DNA of 64,000 nucleotides, from assembly GCA_009746045.1 (NCBI GenBank), contig RPFO01002248.1, positions 121,959-185,958 on the forward strand. Reading direction: 5' to 3'. Under the pieces are notes generated by a model. The model ran no database searches, had not been told where the DNA came from, and was given only the letters and a program-made list of their open reading frames with translations. The stretch is from Mesostigma viride (lineage: Eukaryota; Streptophyta; Mesostigmatophyceae; Mesostigmatales; Mesostigmataceae). The translations under genes and the position numbers were made by a program. Each line of letters opens with the position of its first letter. Position 1 is the first letter of the stretch. Below, piece after piece: positions 52,001 through 64,000 of this stretch.

Positions 52001-53162
52001 GTGCGGACGCAAGCACGCTCGCAACCACGAGAGAGGATGATGAGATCTGCGTCGAGATGCGTGCATGCCACCGCAAGCTGCAGGAGCAGGTGAGGGGGGC
52101 GGCCTCTGTATTGTTAGCTGGGTCATGCACTGTGATAGGAGCAGCCAGTTACTATAATGTAACATGTGGCACAGGCAGCGGTTCCTTTAGTGATGGTAGT
52201 AGATATGTGTGGTCACGGCAGTGGCAGAAGACGGGGCTTACATTTGAAATGAGGTGCATGAAATGAGGGTTGTACGATCCTGAGAATGCGCACTGGGCTA
52301 CCGGATGATCGTTGGCCCAACTTGATTACATAATCAAATCATGGGGCACTGAAAAGGGACAACATCCCAGCCCCAAGTAAATTTAGTAGTTAGGTCGACC
52401 TACTCACAGCCAGGGTACCGTGACGATGTTTTTGGCGGATGGCGTGTCTTCCACTTGTGGCTCGTCCCAGCATGCTGGCATCGTGCACTCCTTCGCTTGT
52501 GTTGCTCCTTGGGTGGGGTCGGCTGAAAGTATGCGCGGCATGTCTTGTGTGCTGGCATGGCGTCCGTCACGGTCCTCCTCCTACCACCCCATTCCTCCAC
52601 CACTCCATTGCTCCCTCGACCCCCCCCCCCCTTCCTCCCTGTACCACCCCCTTCCTCCCTTTATCTCGCCCTTCCTCCCTTGACCATTCTCACAGCGCCG
52701 GCTCAACAACAAGCGGAAACACGCGCTGCGCCAAAAGGTGTTGCGGCGACAGTCGGACGAGGAAATGTGAGCGGGCTGAGGCCTTGTATATCTTACACGT
52801 CCTGTATATCGTAGCATGTATTTTGTGGAAAATGTTTAGGGCTTGCATAAAAGTTATATAGGACGTAAGGCTGCCTGTGGTACTTAAATGTTTACAAAGC
52901 ATATCCAACCTACATACTAGTAAAATAATGGCCAGGGGTATTCATTCACGCTGAAATAGACCACCTGTGTTGCCACAAACGCTATTCATTCACGCTGAAA
53001 TGGGCCACCTGTGTTGCCACAAACAAACGCTTTTTTCTGTTAGATCCGTTGGGGAGCAACGAGTCGTCCGCGGATCGGTCCATCAGGATGACGCCACCTA
53101 GCTGTCTGCAAGCCTTGCCTCATGAGAGAGAGAGAGAGAGAGGGGGGGGGGGGGGGGGGAGG

Positions 53163-53260
<98 letters not shown>

Positions 53261-54814
53261 TGTGTGTGTGTGTGAGTGTCATCATGGTATGTAACCGCGC
53301 CAGTTTGCTTGGGCCTGTAGTGCTGGAATCGGATGCATTCGTGACCATTTGGGTATCTGGCCGCGCCTGGTTCGACGCGCTGGTAACTATGCGGCGGCCA
53401 GCCATGTTGCATGGCGCACGTCACCCTCTTTAAGCCACTTCATTGGCCTGACATGCGTTGATGCGCCTGCTGCCTGCCCTCTCGCCTGCACATTTCTCCC
53501 GCTGCCTTGGCGCCCCCCCACCCACTTGACCCACCCACCAGCTGGGCGCGTAGCCGCTGCCTCATGCGTCTTCTGGAGATGGCGTTCGAGAAGCAGCTGG
53601 TGAGTAGGGGGGTTAAGAGCAAGATAGGGAGGAGCTAGCGGTGGCAGATACAGCGAGGCAGGGAGGAGCTAGCGGGTGAGGCGGGACGGACTACTAGGCA
53701 TTTAATCAAGTGGAAGCGAGGGAGCGCAGATGGTGAGTGATGGGCGCCGCAAATCGATGGAGAAGAAGCCCATGACCGAACTATGGGTGAACAACTAGGC
53801 ATCTAGTACGTGGACGCATGGGAGGGCAGCGAGTGAGTGTGTGTGGGAAGCAACTCGGAGATGTTTGGGGGGGGGGAGCAAGGGAAGTGAGCTGGCTAGG
53901 GGCAGTTGCTTATGCTGGCACGGTGGAGGTGTATGGCTGAGGCAGTTTTTCTTTCGTGAGTGTGTGCGTGTGGTGTCCAGACGTATCTAAGTGCCGAATC
54001 CTTGAGTCCTTGGAACTAGCCTTTGTCTTATGAATTGGTCTTCAACGTGCTGATGTCATCGTGCGTCACCCCGCAGGGAAAGCGCGGCGGGAACGATAGC
54101 CACCACGGGTCCAGCAGCAAAAACAAAGACGCCGGCAGCAAAGACAACGACGGCAGCCACCTGGCTTCTGCGCGAAGCTCCGGCAACCTGCCCTCCATGG
54201 CCGCTGGTAATGCTGGCATCGCCGCTGGCACCGTCAGCAACCGACCCAGCACCGCCGCCGTCCCTTGCACCGCGGCCGCGCTGACAACCGCCGAGCTGGC
54301 GGAGCAAGTGTGCGCACGGCTGGACGCGTTCCGTGAGGCGCATCCCCCTGGGACGTACATGCACGCAGAGGACGCGGTACGGGCGGAGGAATTAGCTGCG
54401 GGGGGTCCATCCGTGCTCCGCCGCGACAGTTCCCCATCTCCCCCGGCGCTTGCGATGGTGACAGATGGCGGCGCCACGGGGAGCGAGAGTCACGACATCC
54501 TGGGGTCGCAGCCGCAAGGGAATGGGAGCGTTCATGGGGGCCGGGCGGCGGTGGACGCGTGCGGGGCTGATTCTGGGGTACGAGTGGCTGAACGCAGAGG
54601 GAGCTCGATGGGGGCAAACGGCATCGACAGCGGCACGTGCGACACCAACACGACGGCGTCGCCGGAGCCGCCACACGGTTTCGCTGCAGCTACGCCCATG
54701 TCGGAGGGCGCAGAGTTCTCCAGCGGGGGAGGGTTGGAGGTGGCGTGCGAGCGGTCGTCGGAACGGGACACGCATATGGCGGAGTGGGGGGGGCACGGGA
54801 GTGGCCCACCCTGA
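49091..54814 (+). CDS. ADA3-like transcriptional adaptor (SAGA HAT module), 5' incomplete
   Basis: Ada3 links Ada2-Gcn5 acetyltransferase to nucleosomes. Exons: 49091-49284, 50402-50489, 50933-52089, 52696-52766, 53554-53599, 54077-54814; phases agree at every junction. Key parts: KRKPTNRLLDSD and TFSLSQRLLAALLVED, like the Ada3 'LTQRLL.AL.EE' segment; ERLQAELLSVGLPHG; then the C-terminal Ada3 signature EDDEICVEMRACHRKLQEQ | RRLNNKRKHALRQKV..SDEE | RLLEMAFEKQL | GKR. A ~240-residue Ser/Gly/Ala-rich tail follows, unusual for the family. Exon 3 changes frame near 51422 and back near 51703 when compared with the copy at 48151-48640; the inserted 4 and 2 bases compensate. First exons are not found; the N-terminus may lie before 49091. 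The family call is by motif memory. Confidence 0.6.
53121..53262. repeat. (GA)n microsatellite with G-run in ADA3-like intron
   Basis: GA repeats with an inner run of G at about 53142-53159, then (TG)n to 53274. Arg/Glu and Ser/Leu ORFs across it are artefacts. Confidence 0.95.
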
Positions 54815-56280
54815 GGGAGGAGCCTCCAGCCAGGCGGCGTAGTGGTTGGGCGTGTGCGGTTCAACAGCGCCTTGCGGCGGCTAACATGGTCGGGCATTGG
54901 TGTACGTGAGAGGTGACATGGATTACGCGTTATATCAACCAGGTGGTCACAAGATCTCAGGAGTGCCCAGCTTTGCGCTGGTCATACACTGTACCTGTGC
55001 CACGAATAAGCGAGAAACACTTAAATTAATCCGGGGGGAATATAGGATTTAATGAACGGAGGGTTTGCATCTGTCGTGCCCTGAATGCACACGGGCTTGA
55101 TAGAGTGCTGGGCTTCTGCCTGTTGTATCTGGTGCAAGTTTCGGCACGTGAATCTCCTAGTTTATGCTGATAGCTCAGAGAAGTCAAATAATTGATATAT
55201 AGCTCAGGTCAGGTTGTGAGCATAGATGGGGAAACGTATAGGAAACAGCATCAGAATGGGATATGCACTGCTTACAAGTTGCATTCGCCACTACATAAAA
55301 GATTCAAGAAAAATGTGTAGCACATGCCATTTTCCATGGCATATTTCATTATAAATTTTTTGTTCGAGTGAGATATATAGTATACGCTTGTTGGATAACC
55401 CCCAGGACCATAAGTGGTATGCTGTACATCCAATGAGGCAATACATGGAACAATTGGCAGGCCTAGTTACTTCCTGCATATGGGAGTGCTAGCCAGGTGT
55501 CTGTGTAGAGATGTATGCGGAATCGTGGAGCTAGCCATATGCGTCCAAGAATATTTGTCTCATGCGTGCGCAACCGCTTGGACGCGAACGCACCAATATT
55601 AACTTCAGATCTTGCATAGGAATGTGCTTGGGAGTGTGCTTTGCATGGGAGCGTACTTTGCAAATATGGAAAATAATAGGCGCGCATTGCATTGCACTAG
55701 ATAACCATGGCTGACGGCGGCGCCCATAACTTTTACATTTGGGCTCCAAATTTTGCCGCCGGACTATCACAATCGCTTCGTCTTTCTAGGACGTGCACGC
55801 TGATATATTTTCCCGAAGCTATTCAGCAGTATTATGACGAACAAACGCTCCTCGACACACAACGCACCCTCGCGGCGCTGCGCTGAGCCCTGAAAATACG
55901 TCTGCAGCTCCGGCTGCAGCTTCGCACTCTGGCCCCGAAGGCAGCAGTGCCACTAGTCAAGCTCTAGTGGTCGCCTTGCATGGCTCCCCCTGGGAGCCCT
56001 CGTCTCGCCATCGCCATCGGCGTCGCCTGAGCCCTTGAGCGCAGTCGCCGCCTAGCTGACGCACCGAGCTGGGACGAGTTCCAGTGTGGCGTCAACCAGC
56101 ACAGCTTTCTTTATACGAGCTCAACCCCGACAGACCCCAGTCCTACGTGTTCAGGCGGGGGATCGCACGCCTCACTTCTTGAGCTGTGCAAGCACCTCCA
56201 ACAGAACTGCCTCCGCAATGACCAATGAGCGATTATTCGTGATCAATCGGTTGAGTCACTCAACAGCCACCCTCGCCCCC
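54815..56280. other. No supported gene
   Basis: AT-richer DNA after the ADA3-like stop codon; no conserved ORF or strong repeat. It presumably includes the 3' UTR of the upstream gene. Confidence 0.5.
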
Positions 56281-56299
56281 GCCTTCAGAAGTGAGCCTT

Positions 56300-57826
56300 G
56301 TTCTCCCTCCTCGGGCACACCGCCGAGGAGATCTGGCCCCCCCACCCACCCACCACCACCTTGACCGACACCTCCAACCACTCCATCCTCAAGTAGGCCT
56401 TTGAGCAGCACGTGACACCCTTCGCCGTAGATGTGGCGGCCATGGGAGGCACGCTGGCTGCCGAGCTACCCCTCCTCTCCTCCACCACCACCGCCACCTA
56501 GCTCCAAGCTCCTCGCCGCCACTGCCACCAACGCCACCGGCCACCAACGCCATCACTGCCCGCAGCTCGTCGACAACGACAATCGCCTCAAGGACAAGGC
56601 CATCGCCATTCAGTGCCTGCAAAAAAACGCAGGCCTCACTGGGCCAGGCGGTGAAGGACCTTGCCGCCCCTCCAGCCCCTGCTGGCCCAGCCATGGCGAG
56701 GCACCTCCCACCCAGCCCTGGCCGGGCAGCCATGCTGTTGAACCACACCACCACCACCGACCACCTCTGCCATCGCCACCCAGCTCATGCAAGCAACAAA
56801 CGCTTGACAGTCCGCAAGGAGGCCGAGCTCGACAAGTGAGCGCAGCCGTACGCCGTACGTCATCGTCGAAAGCACTGCGCCCTGCTGGCTGCTGCAACTG
56901 GTGAGAACTCCGGGTCTCTCAGTCAGTAGTCAGTGCCAAGGCGTTTAATAAGAACAAAATCCTTGCCCCCATGGCTCTCTGCATGGCCTCATAGGTGAGC
57001 TCAATTAAGTTGGAGGCTATCCGCCTTCCCCGCGCTCATGCGGGGTAAGGCTGGTCGGCGCCCCCGCTGCTGCTCACCTTGGAGCACATGGCGGACAAGC
57101 TGCTGTTTCTCAAGCGTCGCAAGAGGCTTGTAGGGACCTCCTCAAAGCTGCATGCTGGACGACGACTTGACCCTGGCGCAGCAACAACGACATCTGGCGC
57201 CGGGAGCTATGTGGCCGACCTACCTCCAAGTCCGGGGCAGGCAGCAGGGACGAAGTCGGTGTGACTGGAGGGGGCCGGGGCGGTCATCTACGGCGACCAC
57301 ACTGCATGTAGTCACCAAGTTTCAACCGTGGGTCAAGCGCATGTGCACATGCCAAAGAGGTGAATGCACAGTGCTGTCAAAAACACTGCATGCGCAAATT
57401 TAGCACTGCCATTTGCACGGACCGACTCCAACATGCTCCCCTTGCCATGCATGGACCCGTGGTTCAGCGCAGCGTCATTCATGAATGCAATGCACGTCTC
57501 ACAAGGCTTGATTACCGTCTACGGCAGGTCCACCACACCACCTGGCTGCTCAACACCACGGATGAAGCACTGTCTTAATTGACCACTTCAAGCAGGACTT
57601 TATCATCACGTGTGTTGACAAGAAGAGTGCCAACAACTTTGCTTCTATCTGCAAGAAGCACTACCTTGCTACTTTGCACCACGAGTTGCATGGCGTCCAA
57701 CACTACTGGCCTATGTTCCGCGTGCATGAGTCCACCGGCAGTATCACTGCTGCTCATTGGGCTTTTCTGCACAGCCAGAACATTGTTGCTCGGGCCTTCC
57801 ATAATAAGCGGCAGTGACGCGCCACG
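56300..57826 (+). pseudogene. Degraded retroelement related to copies A and B, with RT-upstream segment
   Basis: In broken frames it matches the ORF1-like copies: ACCTCTGCCATCGCCACC encodes TSAIAT like TTDAIAT; FLKRRKRL and LDDDLTLAQQQ at 57105-57190 match FLSRRKRL and LDDDLTPAQQQ; CDWRGPG matches VNWRGGD. Then 57583-57826 encodes DHFKQDFIITCVDKKSANNF, ICKKHYLATLHHEL and ends HNKRQ stop. That motif (DK.aNN-F...CKK-Y...L-EL) resembles the segment just before RT in some retroelements. So the full element of this family probably carries RT after ORF1, and copies A and B are deleted forms. Confidence 0.5.
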
Positions 57827-57839
57827 CCGCCACCACCAC

Positions 57840-60270
57840 TAGCGTTCCCATACTACCTGAATCTCTCTCCCCATACTCCGTCAAGTGTATCCATTTGGAT
57901 ACACTTGCACCCCCCGCCACGTGGCAAAATATTACGCGAGCGCCGCGCCATCGGGTACGGATGTAAGTGGTCAGGCAACTCGGGACAGACCCAATGTGAA
58001 CGTAAATGCTGGGATGATTGCGGCATAGCCACCTAAATACCACGTTGCCAGGCTGTGCATCACGTGACTTTTGCTAACATTTTTTACCGTTGCGCGCGCG
58101 GATAGCGAGATATGGCTGTCAACGTGCCATTTGGTGGAAATTTTGGGTTCCGCAGCTTGAATGCGTCAGATGATGACCCCTGAACTATCATGCATTATGT
58201 TGGTTCGTCAAGAATTATCAGATTCACGGAACTGTGAAAATACGCAGTGGTTATTATCTCTGTCTTGGTCGCCACCATCAGACGAGCTAGACGTCCCGTT
58301 TGGTATCGCCGGTTTCTTTTTGGTTTCTTGGTAGCTTCTTTCCGCCTGGGCCTTACATTGTTTTACGGAAGTCCGCTGCGCACCATCTGCTGGTGGGAAC
58401 GTCGACGCGTTATAGACGTCATCTTTGCATAGATAAATCAACATGGTTATCATGACGGATGCATGGATAGAGCGGCTATGGCTGCCTGTGCCACTAGCAT
58501 CAGTATCCGGGACGTATGAGCATGTCGGCCAGCGGAACCCGGCCATGCAGGTCGTGATCGAGGCAGGTACGGCGAATCGTTTCCGTGTTGGTTGCATGGA
58601 AACTCGTACGTTCATACATGTCTTATGGTGGATATATTAGTGGTAATTGCAACTGCCTTCCATGCCTGCTCAAGGAGGGGTATTAGCCATTATGTTGCAC
58701 ACTGGTTTGTGGCATTTCTTGGGGGGATACCGTTCAGTGAGTGTCAGGTGGCTTCATATTTGTATTCCAGCATATTTGGCAGTCTATTGTGGTCAATTAT
58801 ATTGCATAATTGTATGGCATGGCATAGTTGGCTGTTTGCGCGCGCGTAAGCCACACACGTAAACGCGGGCATGGTATGGCTCAAATGGACTACTATCCGG
58901 GTAGTTTGACCAAAGGAAAGCACCATTGGACTATCCAACTAGATTGTCCAATGTTGGGTTTGAGGTTTCTGACCCTCCCCTCAGTAGAAGGGGGGGGGGT
59001 ATACTTTTTCTTGGCACAAAATGATCGTCTTTTGGCTCACTTTGACTGAAGGTATCATCCAAAGTACTAATTAGACTCATGATATTATTGCATATTATGA
59101 AAGCCCTTGAAGTGTAGATACTCCTAGCATCTTGGTTGGGGGTATTTGGAGTTGTGGTCTATGAGTTATGATTTTTGGCAATTTTAGGGGTCTGAAAGTG
59201 CCAAAAATGGCCTGACGGAGTATGGGCTGCACAAAACTCCTGTTGCTTTGCGCACCATTGCTGCGTCCGGCATTCCGCCCCACTGATGCCTTTATCGAAA
59301 CTCATCTGCCATGCTTTGAATGCTCTTCTCCCCGAAGCCAATGCATTATGGGTGGAGCTGAGGTTCTGTCGCGAGAATGCCGGGTATGAATGCGCTGGTA
59401 GTTGGATCAGTCATAGACTCAGCCCAAGTACGCATGCGCCCGCTGCCGGCCCTTATTAGCCGTTCTAAGACAGCTGCAGAGAAGCGTATACCTATGCCCA
59501 TAGCCACCTATTATGATTTCACTACTCTATATATTATATAACACTAGATTTGCACGATTTGAAAGCTCGATCGTTTAGATAATATTACCTCCTTACTCGT
59601 CTGTATGCACAGGCCTCACGGGACGGGCCGGCGCATTGAACCGCCTACACGTGTGTGTCTCTCAGACCAAGCCCACGGCAACGTGGCTCTCAGGGATCGA
59701 TTGCGGCAGGTGCTATCGTGCTGGATGCTTATAACTATATCATCACGAAGACTGACCTCATTGTTCATTGGATCTCTTGTCTTGTTGATAACACCTTCAT
59801 TTGTTTTGCGGGCAATGTATACCAACAAGCTAGTGGCATCCCTAGATGGGCACCAGAACTGTGCCGGGCTCCTTGCGAACCTATATCTACTAGTATACAC
59901 TTAATAAGAGCTTGCATTCATGGAGAATCTCATTGCCTCAAATGATGATGTTCTCCACATCAATCCGGCGCAGCGCCGGTAGGTTCCCCGGTAATTCCCG
60001 CGCGAAAGTTGACGAAATTCGGTGCGCGCGTGCAATGTTGACTGAAATTCGGTGTGCACGGCTATGGTAGCTGAAAATTTATTGCTCACGGAATACGAAG
60101 CCATTGTGTACCGGATTTCGCTTGTTCGAACGGCATTGTCATAGGGAAAAATAATATTCACAAAAAAACTCGCGAAACGCTGCTGTATTGGGTGTGAACG
60201 AGGACAAGCACGCAGTTGGCGCAGTTTTTGCTCGCCGTCCGACCAGCCCCGTGCATCTTTAAGGTAAGGT
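57840..60270. other. No supported gene
   Basis: I see only short ORFs without motifs. A GGGGGGGGG run occurs near 58991. No clear repeats or RNA genes. Confidence 0.5.
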
Positions 60271-60480
60271 CTCGTTGCCCAAACTACTTGACGGTGGAAG
60301 CGAACACGTTCTACCAGTTCCTTACATCATTTCAAAGAAACCCAGCGTAGGATTTCCCTTAATTTTGCGTTTCCGATTTTTACGCCCCTTCCGCGAAAAA
60401 GTGAGAATTATAGGAGCGCTGACAGGGGCAACACTGCATGTCGTGCTTTTAATCACTTTTACGTCTTTTCTTGCAGCTAT

Positions 60481-60648
60481 ATGACTTCGCTTGGGCGCAG
60501 CAACATCGCCCGGTGTTTATCCTGCGGGCGGGGCTTGCTGGCCCCGTCCGGAGTGTGCTCGGGGTGCGGGAAAAACCACAGCTACTGGTTTATAACGTCG
60601 ACAACCCCCCATTTTCTGGTCATTAACCGGCGTATTCTTGTGGTTTAA
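60481..60648 (+). CDS. Small zinc-ribbon-like ORF (55 residues), possible exon
   Basis: ATG at 60481, reading MTSLGRSNIARCLSCGRGLL and then VCSGCGKNHSYW, stop at 60646. Two Cys-x2-Cys pairs 12 residues apart give a zinc-ribbon layout. TTTTCTTGCAG ends 6 bases before the ATG, a strong splice acceptor, so this may be an internal or last exon rather than a free gene. An alternative frame of the same exon (LYDFAWAQQHRPVFIL) is also open to 60624. Confidence 0.3.
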   Translation: MTSLGRSNIARCLSCGRGLLAPSGVCSGCGKNHSYWFITSTTPHFLVINRRILVV

Positions 60649-60960
60649 GCTTCCGGCGACGGGCGAAAAGAGCTCTTACCATGACGGCATGCTCTGGGGA
60701 GGCGTTCCGAGAAGGACTGGGGCGGGCAGGCAAATTTACACGCGACAGTGCCCGCACGTCGCCTGCGCACCCCGGCGTACAAGGCAAAGCGCAGTGTTTC
60801 CCTCCTGGACGGCCCATCGCTGCCTTTGCCGGGCGGCATGTTGGGGAGGCGGCTCCTTCTTCCTTTCTTACCGCCCGTTTCATAGTTCATACCCCGTGAG
60901 TTTCCCAACGGAGGCGTGTTAATGATGAGCGGCTGCATGCATGAATGAACGGGTGTATGA

Positions 60961-62697
60961 ATGAGGGAGGGGGGGAGGGAGGGAGGGAGGGAGGGAGGGA
61001 GGGAGGGAGGGAGGGAGGGAGGGAGGAGGGAGGGAGGGAGGGAGGGAGGGAGGGAGGGAGGGAGGGAGGGAGGGAGGGAGGGAGGGAGGGAGGAGGGAGG
61101 GAGGGAGGGAGGGAGGGAGGGAGGGAGGGAGGGAGGGAGGGAGGGAGGGAGGGAGGGAGGAGGAGGGAGGGAGGGAGGGAGGGAGGGAGGGAGGGAGGGA
61201 GGGAGGGAGGGAGGGAGGGAGGGAGGGAGGGAGGAGGGAGGAGGAGGGAGGGAGGGAGGGAGGAGGGAGGGAGGGAGGGAGGGAGGGAGGGAGGGAGGGG
61301 GAGGGAGGGAGGGAGGGAGGGAGGAGGGAGGAGGAGGGAGGGAGGGAGGGAGGGAGGGAGGGAGGGAGGGAGGGAGGGAGGGAGGGAGGAGGGAGGGAGG
61401 GAGGGAGGGAGGGAGGGAGGGAGGGAGGGAGGGAGGGAGGGAGGGAGGGAGGGAGGGAGGGAGGAGGGAGGAGGGGAGGAGGGAGGGAGGGAGGGAGGGA
61501 GGAGGGAGGGAGGGGGGAGGAGGGAGGGAGGGAGGGAGGGAGGGAGGAGGGAGGGAGGGAGGGAGGAGGGAGGGAGGGAGGGAGGGAGGGAGGGAGGGAG
61601 GGAGGAGGGAGGAGGGAGGGAGGGAGGGAGGGAGGGAGGGAGGGAGGAGGGAGGAGAGGAGGGAGGGAGGGAGGGAGGGAGGAGGGAGGAGGGAGGGAGG
61701 GAGGGAGGGAGGGAGGGAGGAGGGAGGGAGGGAGGGAGGGAGGAGGAGGAGGGAGGGAGGGAGGGAGGGAGGGAGGGGGAGGAGGAGGGAGGGAGGGAGG
61801 GAGGGAGGGAGGGAGGGAGGGAGGGAGGGAGGGAGGGAGGAGGGAGGGAGGAGGGAGGGAGGAGGGAGGGAGGGAGGAGGGAGGGAGGAGGGAGGAGGAG
61901 GGAGGAGGGAGGGAGGGAGGAGGGAGGGAGGAGGGAGGGAGGAGGGAGGGAGGGAGGGAGGGAGGGAGGGAGGGAGGGAGGGAGGGAGGGAGGGAGGAGG
62001 GAGGAGGGAGGGAGGGAGGGAGGAGGAGGGAGGGAGGGAGGGAGGAGGGAGGGAGGGAGGGAGGGAGGGAGGGAGGGAGGGAGGGAGGGAGGGAGGGAGG
62101 AGGGAGGGAGGGAGGGAGGGAGGAGGAGGGAGGGAGGGAGGGAGGAGGGAGGGAGGGAGGGAGGGAGGGGGAGGGAGGGAGGGAGGGAGGGAGGGAGGGA
62201 GGGAGGGAGGGAGGGAGGGAGGGAGGAGGGAGGGAGGGAGGGAGAGGGAGGGAGGGAGGGAGGGAGGGAGGGAGGGAGGGAGGGAGGGGGAGGGAGGGAG
62301 GGAGGGAGGGAGGGAGGGAGGGAGGGAGGAGGAGGGAGGGAGGGAGGGAGGGAGGGAGGGAGGGAGGAGGGAGGGAGGGAGGGAGGAGGGAGGGAGGGAG
62401 GGAGGGAGGGAGGGAGGGAGGAGGGAGGGAGGGAGGGAGGGAGGGAGGAGGGAGGGAGGGAGGGAGGAGGGAGGGAGGGAGGGAGGAGGGAGGGAGGGAG
62501 GGAGGGAGGGAGGGAGGAGGAGGGAGGGAGGGAGGGAGGGAGGGAGGGAGGGAGGGAGGGAGGAGGGAGGGAGGGAGGGAGGAGGGAGAGGGAGGGAGGG
62601 AGGAGGGAGGGAGGGAGGAGGAGGGAGGGAGGGAGGAGGGAGGAGGAGGGAGGGAGGGAGGGAGGGAGGGAGGGAGGGAGGGAGGGAGGGAGGAGGT
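60961..62697. repeat. (GGGA)n minisatellite, about 1.74 kb
   Basis: GGGAGGGA tracts interrupted by GGA units every 20-80 bases. It creates very long false ORFs (Gly/Arg/Glu on plus, Pro/Ser/Leu on minus). G-rich on the plus strand, with G-quadruplex potential throughout. Confidence 0.98.
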
Positions 62698-62701
62698 ATG
62701 T

Positions 62702-62975
<274 letters not shown>

Positions 62976-63087
62976 CTACGTGTATGCATGGGTGGGTGGA
63001 TACATGTGTATGTGTGTGTGTGTGTGTGGGTAAGGGATCGACGTGTGTGTGTGTATGTGTGTGTGTGTGTGTGTGCTTCTCTGCTTA

Positions 63088-63357
63088 GGCGTTGGAGCAC
63101 ACGCATGCACTGGAGGAAGGGGGTGATGAAAACCCAGACCAACTGTCGCACCCACCCCTCCACCTTCACCAAGCATAAGGCCAAGCGTGCCATGGGGGTA
63201 GGGTAGCGGACGCAAGTCACCAACGTCAGGGTGCTCACCAGGCTGGTGGATGAGAAGATGGGGGGCAGGCCCCTGTCAAATGCAGAGAAGAAGAAAAGGA
63301 AAAGGATGCAGCAGGGCCGTGAGAACGTGCCCCCGGGTGTGGCATTAGCCACTATAT
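63088..63357 (+). CDS. Candidate last exon of an unrecognised gene
   Basis: TTCTCTGCTTAG at 63077-63088 is a good acceptor. The following sequence encodes RWSTRMHWRKGVMKTQ, TKHKAKRAMG in one frame and, after about 63200, TQVTNVRVLTRLVDEKMGGR, KKKRKRMQQGRENVPP to a TAG at 63355. The basic, lysine-rich C-terminus would suit a nuclear or nucleolar protein. The frame change inside, and the repeat arrays directly upstream, make this uncertain. I do not recognise the gene. Confidence 0.35.
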
Positions 63358-63497
63358 AGCTAGCTAGCTGGCTAGAGCTGTGTTATTAATGCATTGTACT
63401 ATAGGCATGTGCCCCCAAGTATGCCTTCCTGCATTGTAAATATGATGCATAATGTAATGATGTGTTGTTTGGAACATTCTGTACACCAAGGTGGAAT

Positions 63498-64000
63498 GAT
63501 TGCCATGAAACCCTTGTAAGAACAATAGAAAGCTGCTTTTTCTGTGGTATTTATGCTAGCATCTGTCACCAATTTGTCATCCAACCAGCCTGAAGCTTTG
63601 TGGGCAGGCTGCATGGGATGTGTTTCGAACATGTGCCAAGTTCCAGGTCCAACTGAGTTCATTTGATGTCATTATATATGCACATGTGTGATGAAACCCT
63701 TGGAAAAACCATGAAAAACTGCATTTTTGTGGTATTTATGCTAGCATTTGTCACCAGTTTGTCATCCAACCAGCCTGAAGCTTTGTGGGCAGGCTGCATG
63801 GGATGTGTTTCGAACATGTGCCAAGTCCCAGGTCCAACTGAGTTCATTTGATGTCATTATATATGCAAATGTGTGATGAAACCCTTGGAAAACCCTGAAA
63901 AACTGCATTTTTGTGGTGTTTATGCTAGCATCTGTCACCAATTTGTCATCCAACCAGCCTGAAACTTTGTGGGCATGCTGCATGGGATGTGTTAGAACAT
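63498..64000. repeat. About 185-bp tandem repeat, three copies to window edge
   Basis: GATGAAACCCTTGGAAAA recurs near 63507 (diverged), 63691 and 63875; each is followed by TTTATGCTAGCAT, TTTGTCATCCAACCAGCCTG and CTGCATGGGATGTGTT. Copies two and three are almost identical. The array is cut by the window end and may continue as a satellite. Confidence 0.9.

Overview
This is eukaryotic nuclear DNA, very rich in repeats. It has spliced genes with GT/AG introns, nested LTR retrotransposons, hAT-like DNA transposon remnants, non-LTR remnants, tRNA-derived SINE-like copies and many long micro-, mini- and satellite arrays. The host-type genes have GC-rich codon use and the allantoinase is of the plant/algal length and motif pattern, so I infer a green alga or a related repeat-laden protist. 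The species cannot be fixed from this window.

Layout. (1) 1-12.8 kb: a nested pair of Ty3/Gypsy-type elements. A minus-strand element (1-4787; zinc knuckle, retropepsin, Gag, an RNase-H1 hybrid-binding-domain ORF and one LTR) sits directly inside the pol gene of a plus-strand chromovirus (4788-12772). The chromovirus is broken a second time, inside RNase H, by a hAT-like fragment (6061-7396), and carries a large GC-rich extra ORF between pol and its 3' LTR. (2) 13.5-21.5 kb: a complete minus-strand copia-type element with 696-698 bp LTRs, a perfect 5-bp target duplication (CCTGT), unusual AG...CT termini, an accessory first ORF, and a pol whose domain order reads INT-PR-RT-RNase H. (3) 21.5-27.6 kb: unassigned repeat-rich DNA with one BED-finger-like ORF. 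(4) 27.7-39.8 kb, minus strand: a full allantoinase gene. I reconstructed nine exons in one continuous frame (504 codons plus stop from an internal ATG); its introns hold six kinds of tandem repeat. (5) 41.1-45.9 kb, plus: a dynamin-family GTPase gene whose first intron, placed exactly at the G3 DLPG motif, holds a 1.9 kb block with two convergent unknown ORFs. (6) 46.1-48.2 kb: two minus-strand copies of an ORF1-like non-LTR remnant, followed by a displaced copy of an exon of the next gene. (7) 49.1-54.8 kb, plus: an ADA3-like (SAGA adaptor) gene. (8) 55-64 kb: degraded retroelement, almost gene-free DNA, a 1.7 kb GGGA array, a TGCG array, an orphan exon candidate and a ~185 bp tandem repeat running off the right edge.

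The cellular genes are independent housekeeping functions (ureide catabolism, membrane remodelling, chromatin acetylation); nothing suggests that they form a pathway. Several coding regions (both Gag genes, the chromovirus 3' ORF, one dynamin exon, one ADA3 exon) show single-base or small-indel frame changes, often compensated. This can be real decay or residual long-read assembly error, and it limits how far 'pseudogene' calls can be trusted.
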